Positions 1 through 8,901 of a DNA stretch of 64,000 nt are shown in pieces (within the stretch, counting starts at the first letter, position 1; every line of letters starts with the position of its first letter). The stretch comes from Candidatus Thorarchaeota archaeon (GTDB taxonomy: Archaea; Asgardarchaeota; Thorarchaeia; Thorarchaeales; Thorarchaeaceae), in contig RDNZ01000009.1 in NCBI GenBank assembly GCA_011364905.1, positions 1-64,000 on the forward strand, in the 5' to 3' direction. Position numbers and translations under genes: made by a program. The notes below the pieces were generated by a model that saw only the letters and a program-made list of their open reading frames with translations, ran no database searches and was not told where the DNA came from.

Positions 1-1
1 T

Positions 2-1255
2 GCAATTGCTGGTGGTACAGCCCAAATAGGTGTTGATGCTCTCACGGCTCTGCACATTAAGGCTGAAACGAACCAAGCTGATTTCAATACATACCTTGCA
101 AACCTGAACAATCATGGTGACTATGATATGGTCTTCTTCGCTACCACCTTCTATGGCAAGGGTCTAACATGGCTCAGGACTAGCTTCTATTCTAGCAATG
201 CAGATCAGCCCTTCTTGAACCGTGCAAACTTCAGAAACGAGACCGTAGATGGTCTTATTGATGAGATCGATTCTGCAACTACATTTCAAGCTACATATGA
301 TGCAGCTGCCGAATTACAGCTGGTATTGCAGTACCAAGTGCCAATATTGATCACCTATGAGAACTACTACCTCCAAGGCTACAGAACTGACAAGTTCAAG
401 GGTTGGGTCGTTGACAGAGGCAGGTACCTCAATAGTAAGTGGAACCTGCAACAAATGATAAAGCTAGATGACTCCTATGGCGGCACAATATCACTCAGAA
501 TAGGCCAGGAGCCAGACAGCTTCAATCTATTCACTTCAAGTTCAGCGTACTCGGCTAACATTTTCGATTGCCTGTACTCACCATTGTATGACTTTGGTCC
601 TGACTTGAATCCATACCCAGTCTTAGCGGAGAGTTATGTTCGGGAGACCCATGCGGATAATACCGCTGTGCCTGCAGGACATGAGAGGTTCACCATTAAC
701 ATTATCCAGAACGCGACCTGGAGTGATGATGTTCCGCTCACTGCTGATGATGTTGCATTCACCTTCAACTATCTCTTGGAAACTGCTCCATTAGGTAATC
801 CTAGCAGTTCACAACTAACTGCATCGCAACTTCTATCTGCATACGCTCCGTCGCCGTATCAAGTCGTTATCGAGTTTGGTAGAGAGAGTTACTGGAACTT
901 TGACTTGGTCATGTACAACTCCATCATACCGAAGCACATCTTCGAGCCCGGTGCTGGTATCGGTTACGAAGGATGGTCCTCTTGGAACCCAGGCTATAAC
1001 CCTGACGATCCGTTTGTCACTTGCGGTCCATTCAAATTCACTGATATGCAAGCTGGTGACTTCTACGAAGTTTCGGTTGATCCCAACTGGGCCTACCTAC
1101 CCTCAGACCGATTTACCACAACAACCCCAACATCTCCACCTACTTCCACAGCTACAAACGTTCCGCCTGATTACACACTGGCCATCGTAGCTGGTGCTGT
1201 CGGTGCTGCAGTTGTAATTCTTGTCGGCGGATTCGTCTTGCTGAGACAAAAGTAG
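2..1255 (+). CDS. Surface-anchored ABC transporter substrate-binding protein (SBP family 5), 3' part
   Basis: The frame is open from the first base, so the gene begins outside the window; 417 residues are visible. The first ~155 residues look like the end of one peptide/nickel-type solute-binding domain. A second SBP_bac_5 start follows (GGTISLRIGQEPDSFN, at 478-525), continues through the typical ADDVAFTFNYLL and GPFKF motifs, and then stops after about half the usual domain length. It is followed by a Thr/Pro-rich linker (about 1110-1170) and one C-terminal membrane helix ending in LLRQK, the usual archaeal way of tethering a binding protein outside the cell. A hairpin terminator follows directly. 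Family assignment is firm; the substrate (probably peptides) is inferred. Confidence 0.85.
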   Translation, partial: AIAGGTAQIGVDALTALHIKAETNQADFNTYLANLNNHGDYDMVFFATTFYGKGLTWLRTSFYSSNADQPFLNRANFRNETVDGLIDEIDSATTFQATYDAAAELQLVLQYQVPILITYENYYLQGYRTDKFKGWVVDRGRYLNSKWNLQQMIKLDDSYGGTISLRIGQEPDSFNLFTSSSAYSANIFDCLYSPLYDFGPDLNPYPVLAESYVRETHADNTAVPAGHERFTINIIQNATWSDDVPLTADDVAFTFNYLLETAPLGNPSSSQLTASQLLSAYAPSPYQVVIEFGRESYWNFDLVMYNSIIPKHIFEPGAGIGYEGWSSWNPGYNPDDPFVTCGPFKFTDMQAGDFYEVSVDPNWAYLPSDRFTTTTPTSPPTSTATNVPPDYTLAIVAGAVGAAVVILVGGFVLLRQK

Positions 1256-1264
1256 ATTATATTC

Positions 1265-1299
1265 TAGGGGACTCTATGTCCCCTATTTCCTTATTTTTG
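1265..1299 (+). terminator. Hairpin and T-rich terminator after the binding-protein gene
   Basis: An 8-bp perfect stem, TAGGGGAC (1265-1272) with GTCCCCTA (1278-1285), encloses a 5-nt loop and is followed by TTTCCTTATTTTT. It starts 10 bases after the stop codon. Confidence 0.7.
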
Positions 1300-1404
1300 A
1301 TTCCAATCTTTAAGATGACGAAACTTTCTGTGAGCGGTTTATGTATTGCGTGAAAGATAGCTCCTTTAATGTAGAATTATTGCAGATTACCAAGGGATTC
1401 CTGA

Positions 1405-2277
1405 ATGAAACTCGACAGGCAAAGACTTGAACTGATTCTTATTTCGACTATTCCACTTCTTATTGGTGCAGGACTTGCAGAGTTGATTATCACTTCAGGC
1501 GGACTTGTTTATATCATCTCTTCAAATCCACAAGTATTCTCATTGGCGAATATAGCAATTCAGGCCATTGTATCCACAGGATTGGGTACGCTCGTTGTCG
1601 CCACTCTATTCTTTATGATTAAAAGGCAGGGCCAGAGAGCAAGAAGAACGATTGTTGCGTTCGTTGTATCTCCAGTATTGACCGTGTCATTCTTTATTCT
1701 TGGCCAATCCCTGTTGCTGATTATCATAAAAGGTGCAACACAGTCAGCCTGGCTTAGCGTTCTATCTATTATTACTCTAGGAGTTCTTCTCATGTCATTT
1801 GCATTCATAATGATGGACTCCGTGCCTTCATATCTCAAGAACTTCTTTGTTGCTTTCTATGGAAGTGTTTTTGGGACTTTTCTGGGGCTTATCTTCCTTA
1901 CTGCAAGTATGTTTGTCCTCGTTCTTTCAGTTGCGATAGAGGACTATTTTCTCACAAGATTCTCTCCTGTGGCTGAATCTGCATATCTAATAGATACTCC
2001 CGGAGCAGATCCCTTTGATTTTACTAGAATTCAGTCGAAGACAACAGCTATTGGAGCTGGTGACTACATTACGTTCTCTCTCATATCTGCACATTCCTTG
2101 CTGTTTTTCCCATTCTATGTCTGGATAATGTCTGTTCTATTGGTAATAGTAGGGATCACCATCAACATGGTAATAGTGGCCCGCGAAGATGAGATTTTGC
2201 CAGGAATACCTCTTCCAGCAATACTGGGATTATTTCCTTGGGTCGTACATTTAGTGTCCCTGTCCTTCCTTGCCTGA
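1405..2277 (+). CDS. Presenilin/signal-peptide-peptidase-like intramembrane aspartyl protease
   Basis: A 290-residue polytopic protein with about eight to nine hydrophobic segments. Three elements fit the presenilin/SPP family in the right order: an Asp inside a late helix (D180, context VAIEDYF; the family has YD), the GxGD motif (IGAGD, D220) at the start of the next helix, and a LPGIPLP sequence (265-271) in the position of the PAL motif before the last helix. Length matches archaeal presenilin homologues. The family cuts substrates within the membrane. The Tyr of YD is Glu here, so activity is not certain. ATG start with AGGGA upstream. The next gene encodes a single-pass surface protein. 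The assignment is from remembered family features, not a search. Confidence 0.55.
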   Translation: MKLDRQRLELILISTIPLLIGAGLAELIITSGGLVYIISSNPQVFSLANIAIQAIVSTGLGTLVVATLFFMIKRQGQRARRTIVAFVVSPVLTVSFFILGQSLLLIIIKGATQSAWLSVLSIITLGVLLMSFAFIMMDSVPSYLKNFFVAFYGSVFGTFLGLIFLTASMFVLVLSVAIEDYFLTRFSPVAESAYLIDTPGADPFDFTRIQSKTTAIGAGDYITFSLISAHSLLFFPFYVWIMSVLLVIVGITINMVIVAREDEILPGIPLPAILGLFPWVVHLVSLSFLA

Positions 2278-2341
2278 TAGGATTGATGCGTGAAGCAAAA
2301 GGAACATATTGCTGTGTTCACGCGTTCGATTGTGAGCAGAG

Positions 2342-2890
2342 ATGATTTCAAGCGAGCGTGCTCAGAATGTCATCATTTCAATTGTCATCATAGTTGCGGT
2401 GGTAAGTTCAGTCTTACTGATCAACAATGAACAGTACTATAGTGGTAGCTATATATTGGCCGATAATATGCAAGTGAGTATTGTGCAAATAGTCGTAAGT
2501 GATATTGATTCAACAAATGATTCAATCTACCCCCGTCTATCATTCACTTTCAACTTTCGTACGGATTCCCCCAGTAAGGGGAATGTTAGACTATGGACTA
2601 TTGATGCATCTGTTACCCTTAATGATGACCACCTCTCTCTCACAACTTTTGATAGATCTCTCACCAATGATCCCGACCAATTCCTTCATCCTGACTACAA
2701 TACGAACTTCACGCTAGCGAAGACCATTAACTCACACACTGATAGAGCAACGATTCTTCAAGCAGATAATGTTTCTACTTGGAACTGGTATCTAAGATTC
2801 AGATACAGCATCATCGCGTTTAATGAAGGACCGTCAATGCGAACTCTGTATTTCAACTGGACCGGTCCAACAACAGTGATTCGAATTTAG
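2342..2890 (+). CDS. Single-pass membrane-anchored extracellular protein, unknown
   Basis: 182 residues. One N-terminal hydrophobic helix (about residues 9-27, VIISIVIIVAVVSSVLL) is followed by a beta-rich, Asn/Thr/Ser-rich domain with several N-glycosylation sequons (NDS, NFT, NVS, NWT), which suggests an external location. No family recognised. It lies 64 bases after the presenilin-like gene in the same direction and may be cotranscribed with it. Confidence 0.6.
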   Translation: MISSERAQNVIISIVIIVAVVSSVLLINNEQYYSGSYILADNMQVSIVQIVVSDIDSTNDSIYPRLSFTFNFRTDSPSKGNVRLWTIDASVTLNDDHLSLTTFDRSLTNDPDQFLHPDYNTNFTLAKTINSHTDRATILQADNVSTWNWYLRFRYSIIAFNEGPSMRTLYFNWTGPTTVIRI

Positions 2891-2970
2891 TATCCCTGTT
2901 CACAAACGCGATTTGAGTCTAATTATGTGCCCAGCTGAAGAAATCACAATGGATAGAGTCATTCAATCTC

Positions 2971-4023
2971 TTATCCTAACTCACCTTTGAGTCTGCTGAT
3001 TCGTTCAACAGATAGAGGGTCCACTCCGCGAATATGAGCTAGTTCCACTGAGACTAGATCGAGGTAATAGGTAAGGGCCAACATCTCTTCTATTTTACTC
3101 GAACTTTCAATGCTCAAACGAACTGGGGAAAATCCCTCCTCTTCATAGAGAGATGTGGTGATATCGATTCTCTTTTTTATTCTCGCGTCTTCATATGAGC
3201 TTCGTAGGAAGATTGGCTTTATATTTGATCTATTCTTATCAACAAAACTCTCAATCTCATTATGATTAGCCTCGGGTATCTGGGAGAAGAAAGCCATCCC
3301 TTTTGCATTTTCATTGATTTGGCATTTTGCTCTATATGCAACTGGCACTAAGTCTCTGGAGCCGATGAAGACTGGGATTTTTCCCGCAAGATCCTGTGCT
3401 ACTGTTCTCGGCGCTAATCGTGAGTTCTCCCATTGAGCTAATCTCTTTGATAGAGTTTCGCTAATCTCAGCCAAGTCAGTTGGTTCTGTTCCCAAAAGAC
3501 ACTCTACAAGATTCAAAACCGCCGAGAACAGAAGCGGAAATGCAGCTCTGGGTTGATATCCCCCAGGAATCTTGATTTTATTCAGGCTCTCGCTTTTTTG
3601 AGAAAGTTTACCTCCTGAGCCAACAGTGAATAGTCGACAGTTTCGTTTTATTGCTTCGTTACAAGCAGTAAGAGTTTCTTCTGTGTTTCCACTATAACTG
3701 ACCGCGATTGCGCACCAATTAGAGTCAACATACTTGGGAAGTATATACTCCCGATTTGCTATTATTGGAATTGGTGAAGAGTCAAGAAAGAGCGCCTGAA
3801 CATAGAGGCCTGCGATGGCACTTCCTCCCATTCCTAAAGTCACAACTCCTCCTAGTCCATTGTTTCCGAGTCGAATACAAGTTTCCTTGGTGTCTTGATC
3901 CATTTTCAATTTGGTGAGAAGGTCGGGAAACTGCATAACCATTTCATACATATCCGATGCAACGCTTGTCATTTTCACACGCTCGAGAAAAACAGAGTAA
4001 GAACCGCCTTTAAGCAAATCCAT
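2971..4023 (-). CDS. Bifunctional phosphoglucose/phosphomannose isomerase
   Basis: 350 residues with two SIS sugar-isomerase domains. Visible family motifs are GMGGSAIAG in the first domain, AVSYSGNTEETL (the Ser/Thr phosphate-binding loop) and ANHNEIESF carrying the catalytic Glu/His pair. Length and motifs match the archaeal bifunctional PGI/PMI, which interconverts glucose-6-P or mannose-6-P with fructose-6-P for gluconeogenesis and sugar-nucleotide supply. It is transcribed alone, divergent from the next gene. Confidence 0.88.
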   Translation of the reverse strand: MDLLKGGSYSVFLERVKMTSVASDMYEMVMQFPDLLTKLKMDQDTKETCIRLGNNGLGGVVTLGMGGSAIAGLYVQALFLDSSPIPIIANREYILPKYVDSNWCAIAVSYSGNTEETLTACNEAIKRNCRLFTVGSGGKLSQKSESLNKIKIPGGYQPRAAFPLLFSAVLNLVECLLGTEPTDLAEISETLSKRLAQWENSRLAPRTVAQDLAGKIPVFIGSRDLVPVAYRAKCQINENAKGMAFFSQIPEANHNEIESFVDKNRSNIKPIFLRSSYEDARIKKRIDITTSLYEEEGFSPVRLSIESSSKIEEMLALTYYLDLVSVELAHIRGVDPLSVERISRLKGELG

Positions 4024-4088
4024 CTAACCAAAGAGTAATTTATCTGATTATAAGTCTGAAAAACCACACACTACATTGAGGTCTTGAC

Positions 4089-4595
4089 ATGGGTATTATG
4101 AAAACGGCAGCTGTAAAGGGGATTATTCCACCTGGCAACAAGATTAGTGAACTTCGTAACAACTTGTTTCGACTAATAGCAGAGCTGCCTTTCACTATGG
4201 ACAAAAGATTCGGAACTAAAGGGCTTGAAGCAGTCGCTGAGATTTTTAGACGATTGGGCGAGGATGATGCGTCAACATTGAAGGAGCGACTTGGATTGGG
4301 TGACACTCTAAAGGACGCAGTTGATGCGTGGATTATCATTGGTCACATCATGGGGTCGAAGATGAACATCACATGGGAAAGCGAAAACAGAGCTGTTGCA
4401 GACCATCCTTTTTGTCCCCAATATGAGGAGTTCAAAAAACATGGCAAGCTCTATTGCGATTCTGCTTGTTGGCCGTATGTTGGAGCGGTAGCTGAGAAGG
4501 TCGCACCAGGAGCAAAAATGGAAATCGTTCGCCCTGCCAATATGAATCAAACGTGTATGAAGGCTTTGGTCTTTACACCATCACAAGATGTGTGA
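4089..4595 (+). CDS. ATC-hydrolase-like small Cys-rich protein, tentative
   Basis: 168 residues. The C-terminal half has a patterned set of Cys/His (HPFCPQY, then YCDSACW, then NQTCMKALVF) that resembles the L-2-amino-thiazoline-4-carboxylate hydrolase family, where a conserved Cys-Pro and a late Cys are typical. The N-terminal half is helical. The likeness is loose and no substrate can be given. The ATG has GAGG about 7 nt upstream. The alpha/beta hydrolase gene follows 5 bases after the stop, so the two are probably cotranscribed. Confidence 0.5.
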   Translation: MGIMKTAAVKGIIPPGNKISELRNNLFRLIAELPFTMDKRFGTKGLEAVAEIFRRLGEDDASTLKERLGLGDTLKDAVDAWIIIGHIMGSKMNITWESENRAVADHPFCPQYEEFKKHGKLYCDSACWPYVGAVAEKVAPGAKMEIVRPANMNQTCMKALVFTPSQDV

Positions 4596-4600
4596 ACCAA

Positions 4601-5245
4601 ATGGATTCTGAACCGATTGAATTTGCCTCCGATGGCTTTACGCTTCATGGTAGACTCTCAACTCGAGAATCTCAGCGGAACGCCAGTGTGATCATATTAC
4701 ACCCTCATCCTCTTTACGGGGGAAACATGAACAATCATGTCGTTAAAGAACTAGGTCGCATCTTTCGGAGAGAAGGATTCACGACCTTCAGATTCGACTT
4801 TCGAGGTGCCTCCGCTTCTCCCCTTGGTTACTCTGGTATTGCAGGCGCAGTTTCAGATGCGTTGAATGCAATTGCGACTCTAAAGTCTTTGACTGGGCAC
4901 AAAAAGGTTGGAATTGCAGGATACTCATTTGGAGCAGCTGTTGCATTTCGGGTCGCCCTGTTGACTTCACCTCTATTTCTTGTTTCGCTTAGTGCGTCGA
5001 AGGCACTTATTATGGAGGATAGTTTCGATATTGAAAGTCTCGGAAATATAGAATGCCCAACACTCATGTTTCATGGCAAAGACGATGATGTGATTTCTTT
5101 TGAGGACCTCCTTGATATCGCAGAAGAAATCCGGCTCGATTTAAGATCTACGAAGTTCTTGGAGGGGGAAGGACATTTTTACCAGAAATCTCTGCCCTGT
5201 GTTCGTTCAGCCATCCACGAGCTAATCGAAACTCTTTATGCATGA
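4601..5245 (+). CDS. Alpha/beta hydrolase (COG2945-like)
   Basis: About 214 residues from the ATG at 4601. An upstream ATG at 4553 would overlap the previous gene by 43 bases and adds no conserved sequence. The family's HPHPLYGGNMNNHVV opening, the FDFRGAS segment, the nucleophile elbow GYSFG, an acid-turn region GKDDDVIS and the late His in EGEGHFY give a full Ser-Asp-His triad. The group contains small soluble esterase or dienelactone-hydrolase-like enzymes of unknown substrate. Confidence 0.8.
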   Translation: MDSEPIEFASDGFTLHGRLSTRESQRNASVIILHPHPLYGGNMNNHVVKELGRIFRREGFTTFRFDFRGASASPLGYSGIAGAVSDALNAIATLKSLTGHKKVGIAGYSFGAAVAFRVALLTSPLFLVSLSASKALIMEDSFDIESLGNIECPTLMFHGKDDDVISFEDLLDIAEEIRLDLRSTKFLEGEGHFYQKSLPCVRSAIHELIETLYA

Positions 5246-5311
5246 TGTCTATGCTGGTTCAAGGGTATCCTTAAGTAGCACGTACATTAGCTCGCGGTAG
5301 GTGTCTGGTTG

Positions 5312-5986
5312 ATGTTGAAAGCTCTGGTGTTCGACATGGATGGGACAATTACCCATCTGACATTGCCTCTTGAGGCGATGAGGAACGACACCAAAGAGTA
5401 TTACATATCAAGAGGTGCTCCTTCCAATCTCTTTGAACCCGCTGACGGGATATCTAGCTCCACTGACAAAGCCCGTGAATACTTCTTGCACAACGGATTT
5501 TCGAAAAAAGAATGGAACAGTATGGAAACTGAGATAGACACCATTCTTACGAAACATGAGGGGTTTGCCGCGGCCACAGCCTCACTTATCGAAGGATCTT
5601 TGGCGATTGTGAGAAAACTCCGTAATGCTGGATTCAAAATTGCGATCCTAACGAATAATGGTCGTCCTGCTCTTGATAAGATAATGCAGAATATACCTCT
5701 ACGAGAGAACTTTGATCTCATTCAAACGCGACACGAGTCCCCTCGGCCAAAGCCTTTTCCGGATGGATTGCTGAAGATCGCAGAGGAGTTGGGTGTGGAG
5801 TTGAATGAGGTTGTCTACGTTGGAGACGCATTAATCGATGGTGCAGCCGCTAGTAGAGCTGGGATTGAGTTTTGGGGCGTTTCAACTGGAGAAACACCTG
5901 CAGAAGCACTTTTTGCCGCTGGCGCATCAAAGGTGTTCGCCTCACTCGAAGGTGTTCTGAGAGAGGCATTATCATTAAACCAGTAG
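5312..5986 (+). CDS. HAD-superfamily phosphatase
   Basis: About 224 residues. HAD motif I is FDMDGT, motif II ILTNNG, motif III lies in the RPKP region and motif IV is YVGDALIDGAAA, so all catalytic groups are present. The helical cap between motifs I and II is of the phosphoglycolate-phosphatase type. ATG 5312 is preferred (AGGTGT about 9 nt upstream) over the adjacent TTG at 5309. The substrate is unknown. Confidence 0.82.
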   Translation: MLKALVFDMDGTITHLTLPLEAMRNDTKEYYISRGAPSNLFEPADGISSSTDKAREYFLHNGFSKKEWNSMETEIDTILTKHEGFAAATASLIEGSLAIVRKLRNAGFKIAILTNNGRPALDKIMQNIPLRENFDLIQTRHESPRPKPFPDGLLKIAEELGVELNEVVYVGDALIDGAAASRAGIEFWGVSTGETPAEALFAAGASKVFASLEGVLREALSLNQ

Positions 5987-6152
5987 AAGAGTGTCATCAG
6001 TGCGTGGCCATTTGTTAAGTAGTGGGAACACCTTCTAGCACAATGAAAATTGGGTTTCTAGTAGGCTTCTTCGCATTATAGAACCTGAATGGATTGTTAC
6101 ACGATAGGTGGTCGAAATGGCTACTAGGCGCGTTCTATTGCATCTCTAAGGT

Positions 6153-6662
6153 GTGCAGTTTTGGATGAATGCTCCACTGAAGGTTATATACAGATTCACG
6201 TTAGTATCCTATGTGACAATCAGTACCAGAATATCCCAAGCATCGGAAGGCACGCTCGAGGTTACCGACTCAATGACGATCGACGAGGGTACATACCTGG
6301 TTCTCCGCTCGGCTTCAGGCGCATTCTCCTGCCGCTATCCACCAGTTCCTAAGAGATGGAACTCCATTGACCGTCCTCACGTTGCCTTGCTTCTTCCTGA
6401 TGACGGGAATATTTTCCCTGTCTTTTTGTCAAACCCTGAGCATGATGAATCCGAGATTGACCAGGCATTGGAAGTTTCAGACCTGAATCGAATTCCATCA
6501 AAATCAATTATTGAGATTCGCCACAGCAACGCACTCTATGCCTATTATCGCAGGGACAATGGATCGTGGACAAAAGTGGCCGAGGCCAATGATCCTTTCG
6601 TGGTAGAGGTGTTCTCTCACGGTTATGCTCCTATTGTCATGAACATGATCCCTCAGATATAG
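6153..6662 (+). CDS. Hypothetical protein, beta-rich
   Basis: 169 residues from GTG 6153, or 165 from ATG 6165. No family recognised. The protein is mixed alpha/beta, has no clear membrane helix and few Cys. The reading frame has ordinary codon use and stands alone between the HAD gene and a small membrane-protein gene. Confidence 0.5.
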   Translation: MQFWMNAPLKVIYRFTLVSYVTISTRISQASEGTLEVTDSMTIDEGTYLVLRSASGAFSCRYPPVPKRWNSIDRPHVALLLPDDGNIFPVFLSNPEHDESEIDQALEVSDLNRIPSKSIIEIRHSNALYAYYRRDNGSWTKVAEANDPFVVEVFSHGYAPIVMNMIPQI

Positions 6663-6750
6663 TTCACTTCATGTCAAACTCATTTTAAAACCAGATTTCA
6701 TAAGGGATCGTAGTGTAGTTTGTACTGTGAGCCTTTGGGGAGGCTGATTC

Positions 6751-7122
6751 TTGTCTAGTTCAGATCGTCTTCGCAAAATCTTGGCAGCAGCGTTGTTTAT
6801 TCAGGCATGGCTGATGTGGCTCATGTTAATTGATAAAATCTTCAGACTGGGATTTTCAGGAAGCGTGGGCTTTGTTGAGATGATACTATACGTATACCCA
6901 CTTGTACTCGTATCTGGTACGATGGCTCCATCTAGAATGCCGCGTCTACCACTCAAGAAGGCTCTTGTTTATTGGGCGGTAATCTCAATGATAATGGCAG
7001 GTCTTTGTATGTACGAAGGTGCAGCACTTGGTTTTGGATTTCCCCGTGTACTCTGGTCATACGTCTACTTATTGCCAGCTTGTCTTTGTCTGTATTATGC
7101 GGCTCGACTCAAGAAATGGTAG
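6751..7122 (+). CDS. Small four-helix membrane protein, unknown
   Basis: 123 residues with about four hydrophobic segments covering most of the length and a basic C-terminus (RLKKW). The TTG start at 6751 is supported by a strong GGGGAGG Shine-Dalgarno at 6737-6743. A 14-bp perfect inverted repeat begins just after the stop. Confidence 0.65.
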   Translation: MSSSDRLRKILAAALFIQAWLMWLMLIDKIFRLGFSGSVGFVEMILYVYPLVLVSGTMAPSRMPRLPLKKALVYWAVISMIMAGLCMYEGAALGFGFPRVLWSYVYLLPACLCLYYAARLKKW

Positions 7123-7123
7123 G

Positions 7124-7237
7124 AATTTTGAAGGTGAAGAGGGGCGCCGTAAAATTGAGGTTCGCATGGTTGCTTGAGGAGGAGAGGATAATGTTTAGAT
7201 TTCAGGAGGGAGTTAGCGCCCCTCTTCACTTCAATTT
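7124..7237. repeat. Long inverted repeat around a 68-nt spacer
   Basis: GTGAAGAGGGGCGC (7134-7147) is perfectly complementary to GCGCCCCTCTTCAC (7216-7229). The pairing continues imperfectly outward (GAATTTTGAAG with TTCAATTTCC, one base offset). It sits between the stop of the small membrane protein and the convergent FKBP gene. It could be a hairpin RNA, a bidirectional terminator or a MITE-like remnant; no target duplication was seen. Confidence 0.7.
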
Positions 7238-7351
7238 CCATTTTTCTACAAATGTATATAATAATTGTGGTAATAAACACAATACACTATCAAAATAATT
7301 GCGAATCTCGCAATTTTCTTGAAGAAATATGAGCTTTTGTTTGAAAATGTC

Positions 7352-7681
7352 CTATTTGAGATCAAGCAGTTCTACCTCAAATATGAGGGTTGAATTCGCG
7401 GGAATGAGTCCGTCACCTACGTCCTCATCTCCATAGGCGAGCTCCGGTGGTATGGTTAGCTTTCTCTTTCCCCCAACCTTCATGCCGGCCACGCCCTCAT
7501 CCCATCCTTGAATGACCTGACCGACTCCAATCTCGAACTCAAGAGGCTCTCCTCTATCCAGTGAGCTGTCGAATTTCGTTCCGTCTGTCAACCATCCAGT
7601 GTAGTGCACAACAACGGTCTGTCCCTGCTTGGGTGAGTTGCCTGTTCCAACAACAATGTCTTCAATCTGCAATGATGTCAT
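7352..7681 (-). CDS. FKBP-type peptidyl-prolyl cis-trans isomerase, short FKBP12-like
   Basis: 109 residues forming a single FKBP domain. Active-site residues are visible: [32 protein letters not shown] and a late IPPELAYGD...[13 protein letters not shown]. There is no IF-domain insertion as in the SlyD-like long archaeal FKBPs, so the protein resembles the FKBP12/FkpA class of bacteria and eukaryotes. It is cytosolic (no signal peptide) and catalyses prolyl isomerisation during folding. Confidence 0.92.
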   Translation of the reverse strand: MTSLQIEDIVVGTGNSPKQGQTVVVHYTGWLTDGTKFDSSLDRGEPLEFEIGVGQVIQGWDEGVAGMKVGGKRKLTIPPELAYGDEDVGDGLIPANSTLIFEVELLDLK

Positions 7682-7860
7682 AGACTACTTCGACCATCAA
7701 CTGCTTATTATTTGTTGCCGGCATCTTGACAAGCTAAAGCTTCTCTAACACTAATTTCGATTAGGCTTCTCTAGAATGCATACTAGATTACATCCCCCAG
7801 GAGGAATCGAACTTCAAAAGTCATCATTTTGTAGTAAGAATATTCGCAATCTGACATTTG

Positions 7861-7868
7861 CTTAAATA
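7861..7868 (+). promoter_or_regulatory. TATA box of candidate small RNA A
   Basis: CTTAAATA in the middle of a 338-base gene-free stretch. A start about 25 nt downstream falls at ~7890, at the foot of a GC-rich hairpin. Confidence 0.4.
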
Positions 7869-7889
7869 CATTCTAATCAATACTATGAG

Positions 7890-7970
7890 CTAGGGCCAGG
7901 GGGCCTTTCTCTCTCAGAAGCAGTTTCTCTCCTCCTTCCATGTTCTCTACGGCCCCCTTCTCTCCCCTTT
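7890..7970 (+). ncRNA. Candidate small RNA A
   Basis: This holds the core of the 7682-8019 gap. A hairpin GGCC-AGGG-GGCC (7893-7904) is followed by a pyrimidine-rich stretch containing CCTCC (7930-7934). The strand GGCCCCCT (7951-7958) can pair back to AGGGGGCC. The locus ends in CTCTCCCCTTT. There is no plausible ORF on the plus strand. The same layout recurs at 11455-11590. Prediction only; length and strand are inferred from the TATA box. Confidence 0.35.
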
Positions 7971-8019
7971 CATTATCTTCTTTGAATTCTCTATCATGAG
8001 GTCGAACAGTATGCTTTCA

Positions 8020-8742
8020 TTAGATCCCTGTTTTTGGAAGGCTATGTCTAGAGCTTCGAAACCTTGTGAAGACATAGACTACTAGTAAGCCAATAAACAT
8101 GATGCCTCCTCCAGCCGCTAGAATTGCATAATTAAGCAAAAAAGGAGGAGCAACTCTCTCAACAACCTCACTATATGAATGATGTATAGGGAACGTCATT
8201 GTAGATATGAAGATTGATGATAACAGGATTCCATCCATCTTTGAAAAAACCGATTTTCGAATTTCAGCGGTGAATGTACCATTCAAAGTAGTCCGAAAAC
8301 CCCATGCTGTATCGTTGCCAATCATTGCGATTGACGAATAGTTATTGGAACTGTCTGATAGGAAAACTGTTTCCAGCAAGTCCCAATTTCCAATTGGAAC
8401 AGCAAAGCCAAGATATGGTATATAGGCCGGAGTGTTATTGTAAAAGAAGGCTTCTTCCCTGGCATATGGCAAATCTGTCAACGGGTCTGGAATTGTATAG
8501 TTGTCTTTTGTGGTGATGTAGAAACCGAAGCTTATCGTCGAAGTTGTATTATCGCTGGTAATCGTAGTGATTGTTTCTCTGAAGTAGACTTTCTCTCCGG
8601 CATTAAAGCCCCACGCGAGCCCCTGATCCTGCGAATCAACCAATATTGGAATTGAAAGAACAAGCATTATTCCTAAAGCAATGACTTTCGTTTTGCCAAA
8701 AGCAGTTTCGCTGTGTTTTTCCCCAAATGTGGTGTCCTGCAT
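8020..8742 (-). CDS. Type I membrane protein with external domain, unknown
   Basis: About 240 residues from ATG 8742 (a TTG lies at 8754). An N-terminal hydrophobic segment (VIALGIMLVLSIPILV) acts as signal or anchor. A beta-rich domain with many N-x-S/T sequons follows, then a C-terminal helix (YAILAAGGGIMFIGLLVVYVF) with a basic tail. The arrangement predicts an external domain held by one or two helices. No family is recognised. Confidence 0.65.
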   Translation of the reverse strand: MQDTTFGEKHSETAFGKTKVIALGIMLVLSIPILVDSQDQGLAWGFNAGEKVYFRETITTITSDNTTSTISFGFYITTKDNYTIPDPLTDLPYAREEAFFYNNTPAYIPYLGFAVPIGNWDLLETVFLSDSSNNYSSIAMIGNDTAWGFRTTLNGTFTAEIRKSVFSKMDGILLSSIFISTMTFPIHHSYSEVVERVAPPFLLNYAILAAGGGIMFIGLLVVYVFTRFRSSRHSLPKTGI

Positions 8743-8901
8743 GATGCTAATCAACTTCTATACAGCAAACCAATTCCCTGACACTCTTGAACAGACTAGG
8801 CATCAACTTTCAAACTTATGAATCTAGTCATAATCAGATTCGGCTATACGAGATGAGCATAAATCTCAGCATCGCTAGAGGATTTTTCGGATTTGACCGT
8901 G

